Source of the DNA: Oceanitalea stevensii
GTDB taxonomy: Bacteria > Actinomycetota > Actinomycetes > Actinomycetales > Actinomycetaceae
Assembly: GCF_014837105.1 (NCBI RefSeq)
Contig: NZ_JACSPO010000007.1
Span: 1 to 64,000 of the forward strand
Length of the DNA stretch: 64,000 nt
Direction: 5' to 3'
A model generated the notes under the pieces. That model made no database searches. It saw only the letters and a list, made by a program, of their open reading frames with translations, and had not been told where the DNA came from. Shown here one piece after another: positions 1 to 8,574 of the stretch. A program made the position numbers and the translations under genes. The stretch's first letter is position 1, and every line of letters starts with the position of its first letter.

Positions 1-1292
1 TCATGGGCCACACCGCCCTCACCCTCGGCTTCATCGGACCCCAGGCCCACCTCCACTGCCCCTGCGGCTGCCAAGACCGCACCGACGGCACAGCCACAGC
101 ACCGACCGACGAGCCCCGGCCGGACGCCGCGTCCGTCACCGAGCCACCGGCCCTCACCGGCGCACCGCTGACCACTGCCGGCGCGAGCCTCGGGGATGCC
201 CGGTCACCCGAACCCATAGCCGTACCACCGCCAGACGCATACCCACCAGACAGCACGGCAGCATCGCCGCCAGACGCCGACCCACCAGGAAACTCGGCAA
301 CATCGCCGCCGGACGCGGATCCACCGGACACCTTGCATGCACTACCACCCGACCCTGCTGCCCCACACAGCGAGAGCGGATCGCCGCCGCCCGCTACTGC
401 ACCACCCGGCACGGGCGAGCCGACCTCGCCATCCACCCCGACTCCGCTACGCGTAGCCGACGGGCCACCCCTGCCCGGTCACCGACTCCCCGGGTGCACC
501 CTGCCCACCATCCGGGTCGGCATGATCGGCGGCGGACGAGCCGACATCAACGTCCTCGTCCCGATCAACGTCCTGCAGCCCGAACCCCGCAACCCGGGCG
601 CCACCGCCCTGGACCGCGACCCCGAGCCCGTCGCCGAGCTCGACGGCTACGGACCCATCCCACCCATCATCGCCCGCGCCCTCGCCACCGGCGGCACCTG
701 GCGCCGCCTGCTCACCGACCCCGTCACCGGGCAGGTCCTGGACGTGGGCCGCACCCGGTACCAGCCATCGGCCGCGATCGCCGACCACGTCCGACACCGC
801 GACCGCACCTGCATCGTCCCCGGCTGCACCCACCCCGCCCGCTCCGCCGACCTGGACCACATCCACGAATGGAAGGACGGCGGCGTCACCTCCGCCGACA
901 ACCTCGGACCCCAGTGCACAGGCGACCACCGCGCCAAGACCATCGGCGCCTACACCGTCGCCTACACCACCGACCGCACCTACGCCTGGACCACCCCCAC
1001 CGGACACGGCTACCTCCGCCGCCCCGACGGCACCACCATCACCCTCCCCCGCCACACCGCCCACGCCCTCCGCACGCTCGTCAAAGAGACCACCCGCAGC
1101 GGACGACCCGTCGACCCGGCACTCGTCGACGCCGCCCTCGCCGCCGCCTCGGTCGGGGACGACCCTCTCAGCCACTGGGTGGCACCCCACGCGGCTCCTT
1201 CGGCGGGACGGGCTCGGGAGGGCCGGGAGCGGACGTGGGCCTCGGAGGATGACCCGGAGCAGGCCTGGGCCCCGGAGGAGCCGCCGTTCTAG
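1..1292 (+). CDS. HNH endonuclease domain protein of the DUF222/HNH type, 5' end outside the window
   Basis: The C-terminal part carries an HNH nuclease domain at about visible residues 270-313: a CIVPGC start, the LDHIHEW core with the metal-binding His, the NLGPQC stretch and a final DHRAKT. Family members usually have an N-terminal DUF222 domain before the HNH, and many copies per genome are usual in Micrococcales and mycobacteria; their role is not well defined. No DUF222 region is visible, so the gene most likely starts upstream of the window. Between the visible N-terminus and the HNH lies a low-complexity Pro/Asp/Ala linker of about 130 residues with PPDADPP-type repeats, unusually long for this family. 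The tail is acidic and ends in EEPPF. The start is unknown and the frame is open from base 3. Confidence 0.8.
   Translation, partial: MGHTALTLGFIGPQAHLHCPCGCQDRTDGTATAPTDEPRPDAASVTEPPALTGAPLTTAGASLGDARSPEPIAVPPPDAYPPDSTAASPPDADPPGNSATSPPDADPPDTLHALPPDPAAPHSESGSPPPATAPPGTGEPTSPSTPTPLRVADGPPLPGHRLPGCTLPTIRVGMIGGGRADINVLVPINVLQPEPRNPGATALDRDPEPVAELDGYGPIPPIIARALATGGTWRRLLTDPVTGQVLDVGRTRYQPSAAIADHVRHRDRTCIVPGCTHPARSADLDHIHEWKDGGVTSADNLGPQCTGDHRAKTIGAYTVAYTTDRTYAWTTPTGHGYLRRPDGTTITLPRHTAHALRTLVKETTRSGRPVDPALVDAALAAASVGDDPLSHWVAPHAAPSAGRAREGRERTWASEDDPEQAWAPEEPPF
225..360 (+). repeat. Degenerate PPDA/PPD-coding tandem repeat in the HNH-protein linker
   Basis: The reading frame contains imperfect tandem units encoding PPDAYPPD, PPDADPPG, PPDADPPD and PPDPAAP. 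The bases follow the pattern CCGCCAGACGC and CCACCGGAC. This is in-frame linker expansion within the HNH protein, not a mobile element. Confidence 0.6.
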
Positions 1293-1390
1293 GAGCGGCC
1301 ACCGTCGCCGATGAGTTCCGTGGCGATGACTGGTCGGTAGGAGGCAGTGGGCCGCACTGGCCACCACCACCGACCCGAGGAGCACACGAG

Positions 1391-2266
1391 ATGACCACGA
1401 CGACCGCCGAGACCCGCACGTTGGACGTGCCCGGCGCGACACTCACCTACGACGTCCGCGGTCCCCTCCCGACCGCCGACGGCGCTCCCCCGCTCGTCCT
1501 CATCGGTCAGCCGATGGACGCGGTCGGCTTCACCACGCTCGCCTCGTTCTTCACCGACCGGACCGTCGTCACGTACGACCCGCGCGGCCTGGGGCGCAGC
1601 ACGCGCAGCGACGGCAGCCTGGTGCAGACGCCCGAGCAGCAGGCCGACGACGTCCACCGGCTCGTCGCAGAGCTGGGCGCCGGGCCGGTCGATCTTCTCG
1701 GCAGCAGCGGCGGTGCCGTGACCGCGCTGTGCCTTGCGGCGACCTTCCCCGACGACGTGCGCACCGTCGTCGCGCACGAGCCGCCGGCCCTGCCCCTTCT
1801 CCCGGACGCAGACCGCGCCTTCGGGGCCTGGGGACGGGTGCAGGCCACCTACAACGAGCGCGGCTGGGGCTGGGGGATGGCCGCCTTCATCGCCATGACC
1901 TCCTTGCAGGGCGAGTTCCCGGAGGGCTTCGGCACCGAGACCCCCGACCCCGCGATGTTCGGCATGCCGACCGAGGACGACGGCTCGAGGGACGACCCGC
2001 TGCTGTCCGACGTCGCGTCAGCCATCGTCCGCTACCAGCCCGACATCGCCGCGCTCACGGCTTCCTCGGCACGGGTCGTGCCGGCGGCCGGGATCGAGAG
2101 CAAGGGGACGATGACGTGGCGCACGAGCGAGTCGCTCGCCGCCCAGCTCGGCGTCGAGCTCGCGGTCTTCCCGAGCAACCACGGCGGCTTCATGGGCGGG
2201 GAGTACGGCCAGACGGGCGAGCCGGAGGCCTTCGCCGCCAAGCTGCGCGAGGTGCTCGCCGGCTGA
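1391..2266 (+). CDS. Alpha/beta-hydrolase fold protein
   Basis: A 291-residue protein with the alpha/beta-hydrolase pattern. It has an N-terminal beta region, then TYDPRGLGRS (strand and loop after the oxyanion region), a nucleophile elbow LLGSSGGAV with Ser near residue 105, and a C-terminal SNHGGFMGG that can supply the catalytic His. Cytoplasmic: no signal peptide is visible. The start ATG follows a GAGGAG-like ribosome site about 9 nt upstream. It stands alone and converges on the GNAT gene. The substrate cannot be told from sequence; esterase, epoxide hydrolase-like and haloperoxidase-like relatives are all possible. Confidence 0.8.
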   Translation: MTTTTAETRTLDVPGATLTYDVRGPLPTADGAPPLVLIGQPMDAVGFTTLASFFTDRTVVTYDPRGLGRSTRSDGSLVQTPEQQADDVHRLVAELGAGPVDLLGSSGGAVTALCLAATFPDDVRTVVAHEPPALPLLPDADRAFGAWGRVQATYNERGWGWGMAAFIAMTSLQGEFPEGFGTETPDPAMFGMPTEDDGSRDDPLLSDVASAIVRYQPDIAALTASSARVVPAAGIESKGTMTWRTSESLAAQLGVELAVFPSNHGGFMGGEYGQTGEPEAFAAKLREVLAG

Positions 2267-2317
2267 GCACCCCGGTGGCCCTCGGGGGCCGAGCCCGGGA
2301 CGTCGCGCGGCGGTCGC

Positions 2318-2812
2318 TCAGAGCGTGCGGTGCATGATGTGCAGCCCGACGAGCCCGTGCCGCGGGTGCTCGAAGGCCGCCGGCACCGTGGCGAGGACCG
2401 TGAACCCGAGCGACGTCCACAGCCGCACAGCCCGCTCGTTCGTCTCGACGACGGCGTTGAACTGCATGGCGCGGTAACCGTCGGCGCGGGCGGCGTCGAG
2501 GACGGCGTGGGCGAGGGCGCGGCCGACGCCCTGCCCGCCGGCCTCGGGGGCGACGACAAAGCTCGCGTTGGCGACGTGCGCACCGGCACCCGGGTGGTTC
2601 GGCAGGTACCTCGCGGTGCCCAGCACGGCTCCCCCGCGGTCGACGGCGACGAGCACCCGCGCCCCGGTGGTCCACATCGCGCGGGCGTCACTCTCGGTGA
2701 TGTCGGCCGGGTAGGTGTACGACTCGCCTGCGCGCAGCACGGGCTCGAGGGCGCGCCAGATACCCGCCCAGTCCTCGCTGGTCGCCGCGCGCACGCGGAT
2801 CGCGTCATCCAT
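2318..2812 (-). CDS. GNAT-family N-acetyltransferase
   Basis: A 164-residue single-domain GNAT. Motif A is visible as VVAPEAGGQGVGRAL, the acetyl-CoA pyrophosphate-binding QGVGRA loop, followed by NAVVETNERAVRLWTSLGF, the usual motif B region in which a neighbour residue faces the thiol. The N-terminus MDDAIRVRAAT is the standard first strand. I start at 2812 rather than a possible upstream codon because a TACCCT hexamer (2825-2820) lies 7 nt before this ATG, which fits a leaderless transcript. The acetyl acceptor is unknown. Confidence 0.85.
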   Translation of the reverse strand: MDDAIRVRAATSEDWAGIWRALEPVLRAGESYTYPADITESDARAMWTTGARVLVAVDRGGAVLGTARYLPNHPGAGAHVANASFVVAPEAGGQGVGRALAHAVLDAARADGYRAMQFNAVVETNERAVRLWTSLGFTVLATVPAAFEHPRHGLVGLHIMHRTL

Positions 2813-2819
2813 GAGGCCG

Positions 2820-2825
2820 AGGGTA
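2820..2825 (-). promoter_or_regulatory. Candidate -10 element of a leaderless GNAT transcript
   Basis: TACCCT on the minus strand, 7 nt before the ATG at 2812, with no Shine-Dalgarno sequence between. The spacing puts the transcription start at the A of the start codon. Confidence 0.5.
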
Positions 2826-2998
2826 GGTCTCCGGCGCGGACGCACGGGCACTCGCGGTGAGCTCCCCGCTTCACCTCAGCTCGGCCCGGGCAGAAGGGCG
2901 AGGTCGGAGGACGACCGGTGAGGTCACCGTGCGAGCCGGGACGCGACCCGGACAGGGACCGACCGCTCCGCGGACCGCCGGTGTCCGGACATGCCGAA

Positions 2999-3027
2999 GG
3001 CCGCCGCCGAGGGGGCGGGCGTCGGCC
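2999..3027 (-). terminator. Candidate terminator hairpin of tmRNA
   Basis: Arms GGCCGACGCC and GGCGGCGGCC (minus-strand reading) pair over 10 bp with one mismatch around a 9-nt loop, 7 nt past the mature 3' end of the tmRNA. There is no U tract, as is usual in GC-rich actinobacteria. Confidence 0.5.
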
Positions 3028-3034
3028 CCAGGGA

Positions 3035-3402
3035 TGGTGGGGATGGCGGGAATCGAACCCGCGTCCGACGGCGCAGAACCAGAGCTTCTCCGGGTGCAGT
3101 CTGCTGCGATTTTCTCGGCCCCAGCTGTCACGCAGACAAGCAGCTGACGGGCCCAGTCACCTGGAAGTCCCCGTAGCCCCGGTGACGAGGGCTACGAGCA
3201 GTGGCTCTCTAGCTGACGCCAGGAACCGGGTCGAGAGCTAACCCGGGCTGACGGACTTACGCGGCTCGCTCAGGCGGCGAGGGCGAAGTCGGTGCGCTTG
3301 GAATCGGCACCTATTGGTTTGCAGAGGGCGTTATCGAGATAACTCTGCATCCTCGACCCGCTTCCTCTGGCACGACGTCCGTCGTCGAAACCGATCATCC
3401 CC
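3035..3402 (-). ncRNA. ssrA: tmRNA (transfer-messenger RNA)
   Basis: Rescues stalled ribosomes by acting as tRNA-Ala and then as mRNA for a degradation tag. The 5' end GGGGATGATCGGTTTCGACG is the conserved tmRNA start. The 3' end has the T-arm GGGTTCGATTCCC and an acceptor CATCCCC that pairs with the 5' GGGGATG, followed by an encoded CCA. The tag frame runs from 3308 down to 3270 and reads ADSKRTDFALAA then TGA; it ends in the LAA recognised by ClpXP-type proteases and matches the actinobacterial SKRTDFALAA type. The length of 368 nt is normal for one-piece tmRNA. Its partner smpB lies 2.5 kb away on the same strand. Confidence 0.97.
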
Positions 3403-3440
3403 TGTGGAGTTGTCAATCACCGGCCGGAGCCGGCAGTCCC

Positions 3441-3469
3441 ATCATACGTCCCAACCGGACCTGCGTCAG
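3441..3469 (-). promoter_or_regulatory. Candidate ssrA promoter
   Basis: Minus-strand CTGACG (3469-3464), a 17-nt spacer and TATGAT (3446-3441) resemble a vegetative sigma-70 type promoter. Transcription would start about 30-35 nt before the mature tmRNA 5' end, consistent with RNase P trimming of a short leader. A perfect TTGACA at 3416-3411 has no -10 at the right distance. Confidence 0.55.
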
Positions 3470-3505
3470 ATCTATTCCGGCCGGCGACCACGGGCCGCGC
3501 CGCGG

Positions 3506-3925
3506 CTACTTCTTGCGCGAGGTGAGCGCGTCGATGACGAGCCCGAGCCCGATGCCGAGCAGCCACACGTCCTTGGCGATCCCCGTGCCGTCGCTCGTGG
3601 GACGGACACCGTCCTCCTGCGTCATGCCCGGGGTCTTGAGGTACATCCGGACCAGTCCCGCGGAGAACGCCGTGAGGCCGAGCCCCGCGAGCCCGCTCGG
3701 GACCACCGGCAGGAGCAGCGCCGCACCGAGGGCGGTCTCCGCGGTGCTGATGAGCTTGCCGAAGTCCTGCGGGGACATGTCCTTGAGCTGGGGCACCGCG
3801 TTCGCGCCCATCGCCTGCAGCCCGGCAGCCGACTCCTCGTCGAGGCCGCGCTTGCTCAGGCCGGAGTTGAGGATGAAGGCCCCCGCGGCCAGGCGCGGCG
3901 GGACGTGGCGGAGCTTGATCGACAT
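3506..3925 (-). CDS. DoxX-like small membrane protein
   Basis: A 139-residue protein with three or four hydrophobic segments (for example GAALLLPVVPSGLAGLGLTA and DVWLLGIGLGLVIDAL) and a short basic C-terminus, matching the DoxX-like membrane family. The N-terminus IKLRHVPPRLAAGAFILNSG is the usual first helix. The ATG at 3925 has an AAGGGGA ribosome site about 7 nt upstream. It lies between the DUF2207 gene and ssrA on the same strand. DoxX proteins have been linked to redox homeostasis at the membrane; no function is shown here. A second DoxX-like gene occurs at 9798-10313. Confidence 0.75.
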   Translation of the reverse strand: MSIKLRHVPPRLAAGAFILNSGLSKRGLDEESAAGLQAMGANAVPQLKDMSPQDFGKLISTAETALGAALLLPVVPSGLAGLGLTAFSAGLVRMYLKTPGMTQEDGVRPTSDGTGIAKDVWLLGIGLGLVIDALTSRKK

Positions 3926-3994
3926 GGCAGTTCCCCTTGCTCGGCAGTGGTGTGCGTCAGGCCTCGAGTATCCGCCACCGGCCTGCGAACCGCC

Positions 3995-5860
3995 CTACCA
4001 GCTGCCGCCGCCCATCCCTCCGGCGCCACCGCCGACCGAGCCGGAGAAACCGGAGCTGCCGCTCGACCCGGCCGAGCTCACCGCGGAGGACGCGGCCTCG
4101 GCGAAGGCCCCGACCGACCCCGCGAACATCGCCGGCTGGGTCCACCAGCCGATGCCCGGGGTCAGCGGCACGTACCAGTCCGGGCTCTCGACCCGCCGCC
4201 CCTGCGCCGCGACGTCGGCGAGGATCCGTGCCCACCGCTCGGTGAGCCCGAAGACGATCGCGTAGGGCAGGTACCGGGAGAAGACGTCCTGGCCCTCCTC
4301 GAAGCGGATCTGCTCGGCCTCGGCGGTCGCGAGGTACTGCCGGAACCCGAGTGTCTGCGCGAGCACCGCCGTCCCCGCGGCAGTCCGTGCCGGCGCTGCG
4401 GAGGAGGCGACGGCGACGACGACCCCGACGAGGAGCAGCGGGATCCCGAGCACCGCGGGCCAGCGCAGGAGCACGAGCACCAGGGTCACGAGGATCCCCA
4501 GCCCCACGAGCCCCACACCGCCCAGCAGCCAGCGGTTGCGCACCGTGTGCGGTGAGCCGCGGAACCAGCCGTGTTCGGTCACGGTGCGGTAGAGCGCCTC
4601 CTGCGTCCTTGCGACGGCGGTGGCGTACGTGGCACCCACCTCGGAGAGGGTGACCGGCTCACCCTCCGGCATGAGCGCGTCGAGGAGCTCGCGCTCGTAG
4701 CGCTCGAGCCCGTCGGACCAGCTGCGCAGCGGGACGAGCCGCCAGTCGCTCACGTCGTCGCCCGACTTCTCCGGCGCGACCTCCTCGATGCGGAGGTAGC
4801 CGCGCACGGCGAGGTCGACGAGCGTGGCGGAGACGTCGCGGACGTCGGCCACCTCGTCGTGGAGCGTCCCGACCTCTCCGGGCCGGACGTCGTCGGGCGG
4901 GGTGAAGCGCACGGCGACGGGCTGGCGGCGGCGTGCCGGGCCCACCGCGACCGGGTCCCCGCCGGCCGGGGCGAGCCCGGGGGTGAGGTCGAGGTAGGCC
5001 TCGTCGCGTCCGCGCCGCGAGGCGACGACGACGGCGGCACCTGCCCCCAGCACCGTGGCCAGTCCCGCCGCGCCACCGGTGAGCGGACCCAGCTGGAAGG
5101 TGTTGGACCAGGTCCGGCGCGGCTCGTAGACGGGCTCGGCGCCGACGAGCGTGCCGGCGGGCCAGCCGACCGCCACGCTCAGGCCCTCGCCCTCGCCCAG
5201 GCGCTCGTGGAAGAAGTCGACGCGCTCGCCGCGGGTCTCGCCGGCGCCGTCGCAGGCGTCGTCGGAGCCGGTGCGGCCGACGTAGCAGGCACTGGCCTCC
5301 GGCGGCACCGGGCCGGTGACGGCGACGGTGACGTCCTCGATCGGGACGTCGAAGCCGCCCGGCGCCACGACGTTCCAGTACAGCTCGTCCCGCACGGTCC
5401 CGTCCGGTCCGGTGACCTCCGGGTTGGGCAGGCCGTCGACGGTGTACGTGACGCGGTAGTCGTGGGCGCCGGTGACCTCGACGTCCTCGTCGCCGATGTA
5501 GAGCTGGACGGCGCCGCCGTCGTGCTCGACGCGCAGGTCCGCCGGGGCGCCGGTGGCCGACTCCGCGGTGATGTCGCTGACCGTGAGCCGGCGGTAGCGG
5601 TCGGGGTCGCCCTCGATCTCCTGCAGCTCGGCGAGGACGAGGAAGGGGCCGTGGGCCTCGTCGTCACCGAAGTCGTAGGTGAGGTCGACCTCGACGCGGA
5701 CCGTGCCGCCGTCGGCCTCGACGACCGCCCCGACGTCGAGGCGGGAGATGTGGCCCACGGAGTCGTCCGCGCGGGCGGGTGACGCGACGAGCAGCGTGAG
5801 CGCTGCGACGCAGAGCAGCGCGAGGAGGAGCAGCGAGGCCGCGCGCCGCGCCACGCTCAT
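3995..5860 (-). CDS. DUF2207 domain membrane protein
   Basis: A 621-residue exported membrane protein. A Sec signal peptide ends near residue 31 (LLVASPARA). A beta-rich extracellular DUF2207 domain follows (about 35-270), then a TM helix in the region [19 protein letters not shown], a cytoplasmic part with two predicted TM helices ([22 protein letters not shown] and a second), and a Gly/Ser-rich tail ending GGMGGGSW, characteristic of the family. The ATG overlaps the smpB stop by 4 nt (ATGA), so the two are translationally coupled; longer in-frame starts would lie inside smpB and are rejected. Biological function unknown. Confidence 0.85.
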   Translation of the reverse strand: MSVARRAASLLLLALLCVAALTLLVASPARADDSVGHISRLDVGAVVEADGGTVRVEVDLTYDFGDDEAHGPFLVLAELQEIEGDPDRYRRLTVSDITAESATGAPADLRVEHDGGAVQLYIGDEDVEVTGAHDYRVTYTVDGLPNPEVTGPDGTVRDELYWNVVAPGGFDVPIEDVTVAVTGPVPPEASACYVGRTGSDDACDGAGETRGERVDFFHERLGEGEGLSVAVGWPAGTLVGAEPVYEPRRTWSNTFQLGPLTGGAAGLATVLGAGAAVVVASRRGRDEAYLDLTPGLAPAGGDPVAVGPARRRQPVAVRFTPPDDVRPGEVGTLHDEVADVRDVSATLVDLAVRGYLRIEEVAPEKSGDDVSDWRLVPLRSWSDGLERYERELLDALMPEGEPVTLSEVGATYATAVARTQEALYRTVTEHGWFRGSPHTVRNRWLLGGVGLVGLGILVTLVLVLLRWPAVLGIPLLLVGVVVAVASSAAPARTAAGTAVLAQTLGFRQYLATAEAEQIRFEEGQDVFSRYLPYAIVFGLTERWARILADVAAQGRRVESPDWYVPLTPGIGWWTQPAMFAGSVGAFAEAASSAVSSAGSSGSSGFSGSVGGGAGGMGGGSW

Positions 5861-6384
5861 CGGTTGGCGCGCAGGCTCATCGCCCGCTGGGCCTCGCGCT
5901 TGTCCTGCTGCTCGCGCAGCGCGTGGCGCTTGTCGTACTCCTTCTTGCCTCGGGCGAGGGCGAGGAGCACCTTGGCGCGGCCGCGGATGAAGTACAGCTC
6001 GAGCGGGACGACGGTGTGACCCTTGTCCTTGCTCTTGCCGACGAGCCGGTCGAGCTCGGCGCGGTGGAGCAGGAGCTTGCGCTTGCGCCGCACGGTGTGG
6101 TTCGTCCACGTGCCCTGGCTGTACTCGGGGATGTGCACGCCCTGCAGCCAGGCCTCGCCACGGTCGAACTCCACCCAGCCGTCCACGAGGGAGGCGCGGC
6201 CCATGCGCAGCGACTTCACCTCCGTGCCGGTGAGCACGAGGCCCGCCTCGAAGGTCTCGTCGATGTGGTAGTCGTGCCGGGCCTTCTTGTTGCGGGCCAC
6301 CACGGTGCGCTTGTCCGCCTCGGCCTTGGCCTTCTCAGCCGCAGTGGGCTTGCGTGGCTTGGTCGGGGTCGGGGTCGGGGACAC
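5857..6384 (-). CDS. smpB: SsrA-binding protein SmpB
   Basis: The partner of tmRNA in trans-translation; it binds the tRNA-like domain and occupies the decoding centre. The core is complete: [33 protein letters not shown], the [10 protein letters not shown] region and [12 protein letters not shown]. The basic C-terminal tail [22 protein letters not shown] inserts in the mRNA channel. It is 175 residues, slightly longer than usual because of an N-terminal Pro/Thr/Lys extension encoded by a 6-bp repeat near 6361-6380. The start is GTG with an AAGGAG ribosome site. It is followed by the overlapping DUF2207 gene. Confidence 0.97.
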   Translation of the reverse strand: MSPTPTPTKPRKPTAAEKAKAEADKRTVVARNKKARHDYHIDETFEAGLVLTGTEVKSLRMGRASLVDGWVEFDRGEAWLQGVHIPEYSQGTWTNHTVRRKRKLLLHRAELDRLVGKSKDKGHTVVPLELYFIRGRAKVLLALARGKKEYDKRHALREQQDKREAQRAMSLRANR

Positions 6385-6488
6385 CGGCGGTCTCCTTCTT
6401 TCTCAGGGGGTGCACGCGGCCGAGCCGCGGCGTTCCAGCGTAGTGCAGCATCCCCGCGCCGTCGTCGTCTTATCGCTAGATTCCGCAC

Positions 6489-6866
6489 GTGGAGAACGAG
6501 CCGTGCCGCCCCCTGCCCGACGTCGCCCGCGCCCTGCTCGGCGCGATGCTCGCCCACGACGTGCCCGCGGCACCCGCGCTGCGGGCACAGCTGAGCAGCG
6601 TCCTCACGCGCCCCGGCTGCACCTGCGGCTGCGGCACCCTCGAGCTCGTCGTCACCGACGACGCCGCCCCGCGCGCACCCCTCCACGGCACGTTCCCGGT
6701 GGAGGGCGAGGTCCACGACGACGACGGCGCCCCCGTCGCGGGCCTCCTCCTCCTCGTCGAGGAGGGCCGGCTGAGCAGCCTGGAGATCTTCTCCTACGCG
6801 GACGACGGCCTCCCGCTGCCCTCCCCGGACAGGGTCACCTGGTTCGAGCGGCCGCCGGTGGGCTGA
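6489..6866 (+). CDS. Small unknown protein with a CTCGCG cysteine motif
   Basis: A 125-residue soluble protein that I do not recognise. A helical N-terminus (DVARALLGAMLAH) precedes a PGCTCGCGTLELVV segment with three closely spaced cysteines, then an acidic region (EVHDDDGAPVAGLLLLVEEGRLSSLEIFSYAD) that reads like the end of a beta-sheet domain. The start GTG has no ribosome site; TAGATT at 6477-6482 lies 6 nt upstream, fitting a leaderless transcript. It is divergent from smpB and followed by the TorD-like gene. Codon bias matches real genes of the window. Confidence 0.7.
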   Translation: MENEPCRPLPDVARALLGAMLAHDVPAAPALRAQLSSVLTRPGCTCGCGTLELVVTDDAAPRAPLHGTFPVEGEVHDDDGAPVAGLLLLVEEGRLSSLEIFSYADDGLPLPSPDRVTWFERPPVG

Positions 6867-6941
6867 CCCCCGCCAGGGCCGTTCGGCCCACCCCGGCCCG
6901 GAGCAGGCACGCGAGGATTGTCGCCGGAGGGGAGATCGGCG

Positions 6942-7487
6942 ATGAGTCAGCAGGTGCTCGGCAGGCCCTACGCGGTCGAGGAGGCCGTGTCGGCCGTCGC
7001 CCGCGCCCTCGGCTCCCCGCCGTCCCTCGCCGCGCTGCACGACATCTCCTGGCCGGTGCACGACGCGGAGTCCCAGCGCGGTGCCGCCCTCCTGGCGGAG
7101 TCACGGCTGTCCGCCGAGCCCCCCGAGCGGCTGCTCGCCGACCACCACCGCCTCGTCGTCGGCGACCCCGGTCGCCCGCCGGTGGCGCCGACGGCCCCGC
7201 CCGCCGCCGCCGCGCCGTCGCTGGCCGCGCTCCTGGCCCGCGTCCCCGGCGCCGCGTCGCCCGGGCCGGGTGACCTCGTCGCTGCCCTCCAGGCCTACGC
7301 CGCGCTGCTCGCCGACCCGGGCGCGGACGCCGGCACCCGCCACGCGCTCGTCCACGAGCACCTGCTCACCTGGGGCGCCCGCTGCCTGAGCCGGGTCCAG
7401 CTGGGCGCCCAGACCTTCTGCTACCAGGGCGTGGCGACGCTCGGGCTGGGCGTGCTGAGGCACGCCGCGCAGGAGGACGCCGCCTAG
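6942..7487 (+). CDS. TorD-like (molybdoenzyme maturation chaperone-like) protein, weak match
   Basis: A 181-residue protein. Two stretches resemble the TorD/DmsD all-helical chaperone family: RLLADHHRLVVGDPGRPPVAP, in the place of the family's LxxDYxRLFxGPG, and HALVHEHLLTWGARCLSRV, like the FxREHLxPWxPRF helix, with a following FCYQGVATLGL in place of FYxALAxLxxxFL. An Ala/Pro-rich stretch separates the two. I start at 6942 because GGAGGGGAG lies about 8 nt before it. No molybdoenzyme gene is present in the window. It could equally be a divergent helical protein of other function. It ends with a 4-nt overlap with the convergent MDR gene. Confidence 0.5.
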   Translation: MSQQVLGRPYAVEEAVSAVARALGSPPSLAALHDISWPVHDAESQRGAALLAESRLSAEPPERLLADHHRLVVGDPGRPPVAPTAPPAAAAPSLAALLARVPGAASPGPGDLVAALQAYAALLADPGADAGTRHALVHEHLLTWGARCLSRVQLGAQTFCYQGVATLGLGVLRHAAQEDAA

Positions 7488-8455
7488 GGCAGCTCGAGGA
7501 CGAGCTTGCCGAAGACCTCACCAGCGGCGAGCCGGGCGAAAGCGTCGGCGGCCTGCGCGAAGGGCACGACGGCGTCCACGTGCGGGCGCGCACCGCTCGC
7601 GACGAGCAGCCCGACGAGCCGGCGCAGCTCCTCGCTCGTGCCCATCGTCGAGCCGACGACGCGCAGGCTGCGGAAGAACACCCGGTTGAGGTCGGCGGGC
7701 GGCGCCGCACCCGTCGTCGCCCCGGCGACGGCGATCGTCCCGCCGGGCCGCAACGCGCGCAGCGAGTGTGCCCACGTCGCCTCCCCCACCGTCTCGACGA
7801 CGGCGTCCACCTGGGCGGGCAGCCGCTCCCCGGTGGGGAAGACGGCGTGCGCACCCAGCCGCCGGGCCCGCTCGTTGCGCTCCTCGTCCCGGCCGCACAC
7901 CCACACCTCCAGGCCCGCGGCGCGCGCGAGGATGACGGCGGCGGTCGACACCCCGCCGCCCGCCCCCTGGACGAGCACCCGCTGCCCGGGGCGCAGGTCC
8001 GCGGCGGTGAACAGCAGCCGGTAGGCGGTGAGGTAGGCCGTCGGCAGGCTCGCGGCCTCGGCCCAGCCGAGCTCCGGCGGCTTGGGCACGAGGTTGCCCG
8101 GCGGCACCCACACCGTCTCGGCGAGCGTGCCGGGGTACTTCTCCGACAGGAGCGTGCGCGCGGGGTCCAGGGTCTCGTCGCCGCGCCACAGCGGGTCGCC
8201 GACGACGGCGTGGACGATCACCTCGCGGCCGCCGGCGTCGATGCCGGCGGCGTCGCAGCCGAGCACCATCGGCAGCCGGTCGGCCGGCAGCCCGACGCCG
8301 CGCAGGGACCACAGGTCGTGGTGGTTGAGGGCGGCGGCACGCACCCGGACGGGCACCCAGTCCGGGTGCGGCGCTCCAGGATCGGTGATCTCCCCGACGG
8401 CGAGCCCGCTCAGCGGGTCATCGGCGTCCTGGCCGGCGGCGTAGGCGGCGAGCAT
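7484..8455 (-). CDS. MDR-family (quinone reductase/alcohol dehydrogenase-like) oxidoreductase
   Basis: A 323-residue medium-chain dehydrogenase/reductase. The N-terminal GroES-like domain contains VPVRVRAAALNHHDLWSLRG and VLGCDAAGI. The Rossmann domain contains the cofactor loop VLVQGAGGGVSTAAVILARAAG, then VWVCGRDEERNERARRLGAH. The C-terminus ends FGKLVLELP, as in zinc-independent quinone reductase and YhdH-like members; the structural zinc Cys cluster is not visible. NADP(H) use is likely but the substrate is unknown. A CAGGGT hexamer at 8467-8462 lies 6 nt before the start, so it may be leaderless. Confidence 0.85.
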   Translation of the reverse strand: MLAAYAAGQDADDPLSGLAVGEITDPGAPHPDWVPVRVRAAALNHHDLWSLRGVGLPADRLPMVLGCDAAGIDAGGREVIVHAVVGDPLWRGDETLDPARTLLSEKYPGTLAETVWVPPGNLVPKPPELGWAEAASLPTAYLTAYRLLFTAADLRPGQRVLVQGAGGGVSTAAVILARAAGLEVWVCGRDEERNERARRLGAHAVFPTGERLPAQVDAVVETVGEATWAHSLRALRPGGTIAVAGATTGAAPPADLNRVFFRSLRVVGSTMGTSEELRRLVGLLVASGARPHVDAVVPFAQAADAFARLAAGEVFGKLVLELP

Positions 8456-8533
8456 GGACCTACCCTGCCACGCCGTCGTCGTCCGCCGCGTCGCACGCGG
8501 GGCCCGGGGATGTGGGACGATGGACCGCTGTAC

Positions 8534-8550
8534 CCACCCGGAGCGGGTGG
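8534..8550 (+). other. Hairpin just upstream of the bL37 gene
   Basis: CCACCCG, GAG loop, CGGGTGG: a perfect 7-bp stem with a 3-nt loop, 24 nt before the bL37 ATG. It would lie in the 5' leader if the promoter is further upstream. No function is shown. Confidence 0.35.
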
Positions 8551-8574
8551 CCGGTCGTCATCTCGGGAGTAGAC

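Noticed and set aside
3411..3416. Perfect TTGACA on the minus strand upstream of ssrA
   Set aside because: No -10 element at 16-18 nt from it; transcription from it would begin inside the mature tmRNA. The CTGACG/TATGAT pair fits better.
3314..4555. A plus-strand open frame of 413 residues across ssrA and the DoxX/DUF2207 genes
   Set aside because: It crosses a conserved structural RNA and lies antisense to two good protein genes; no homology pattern.
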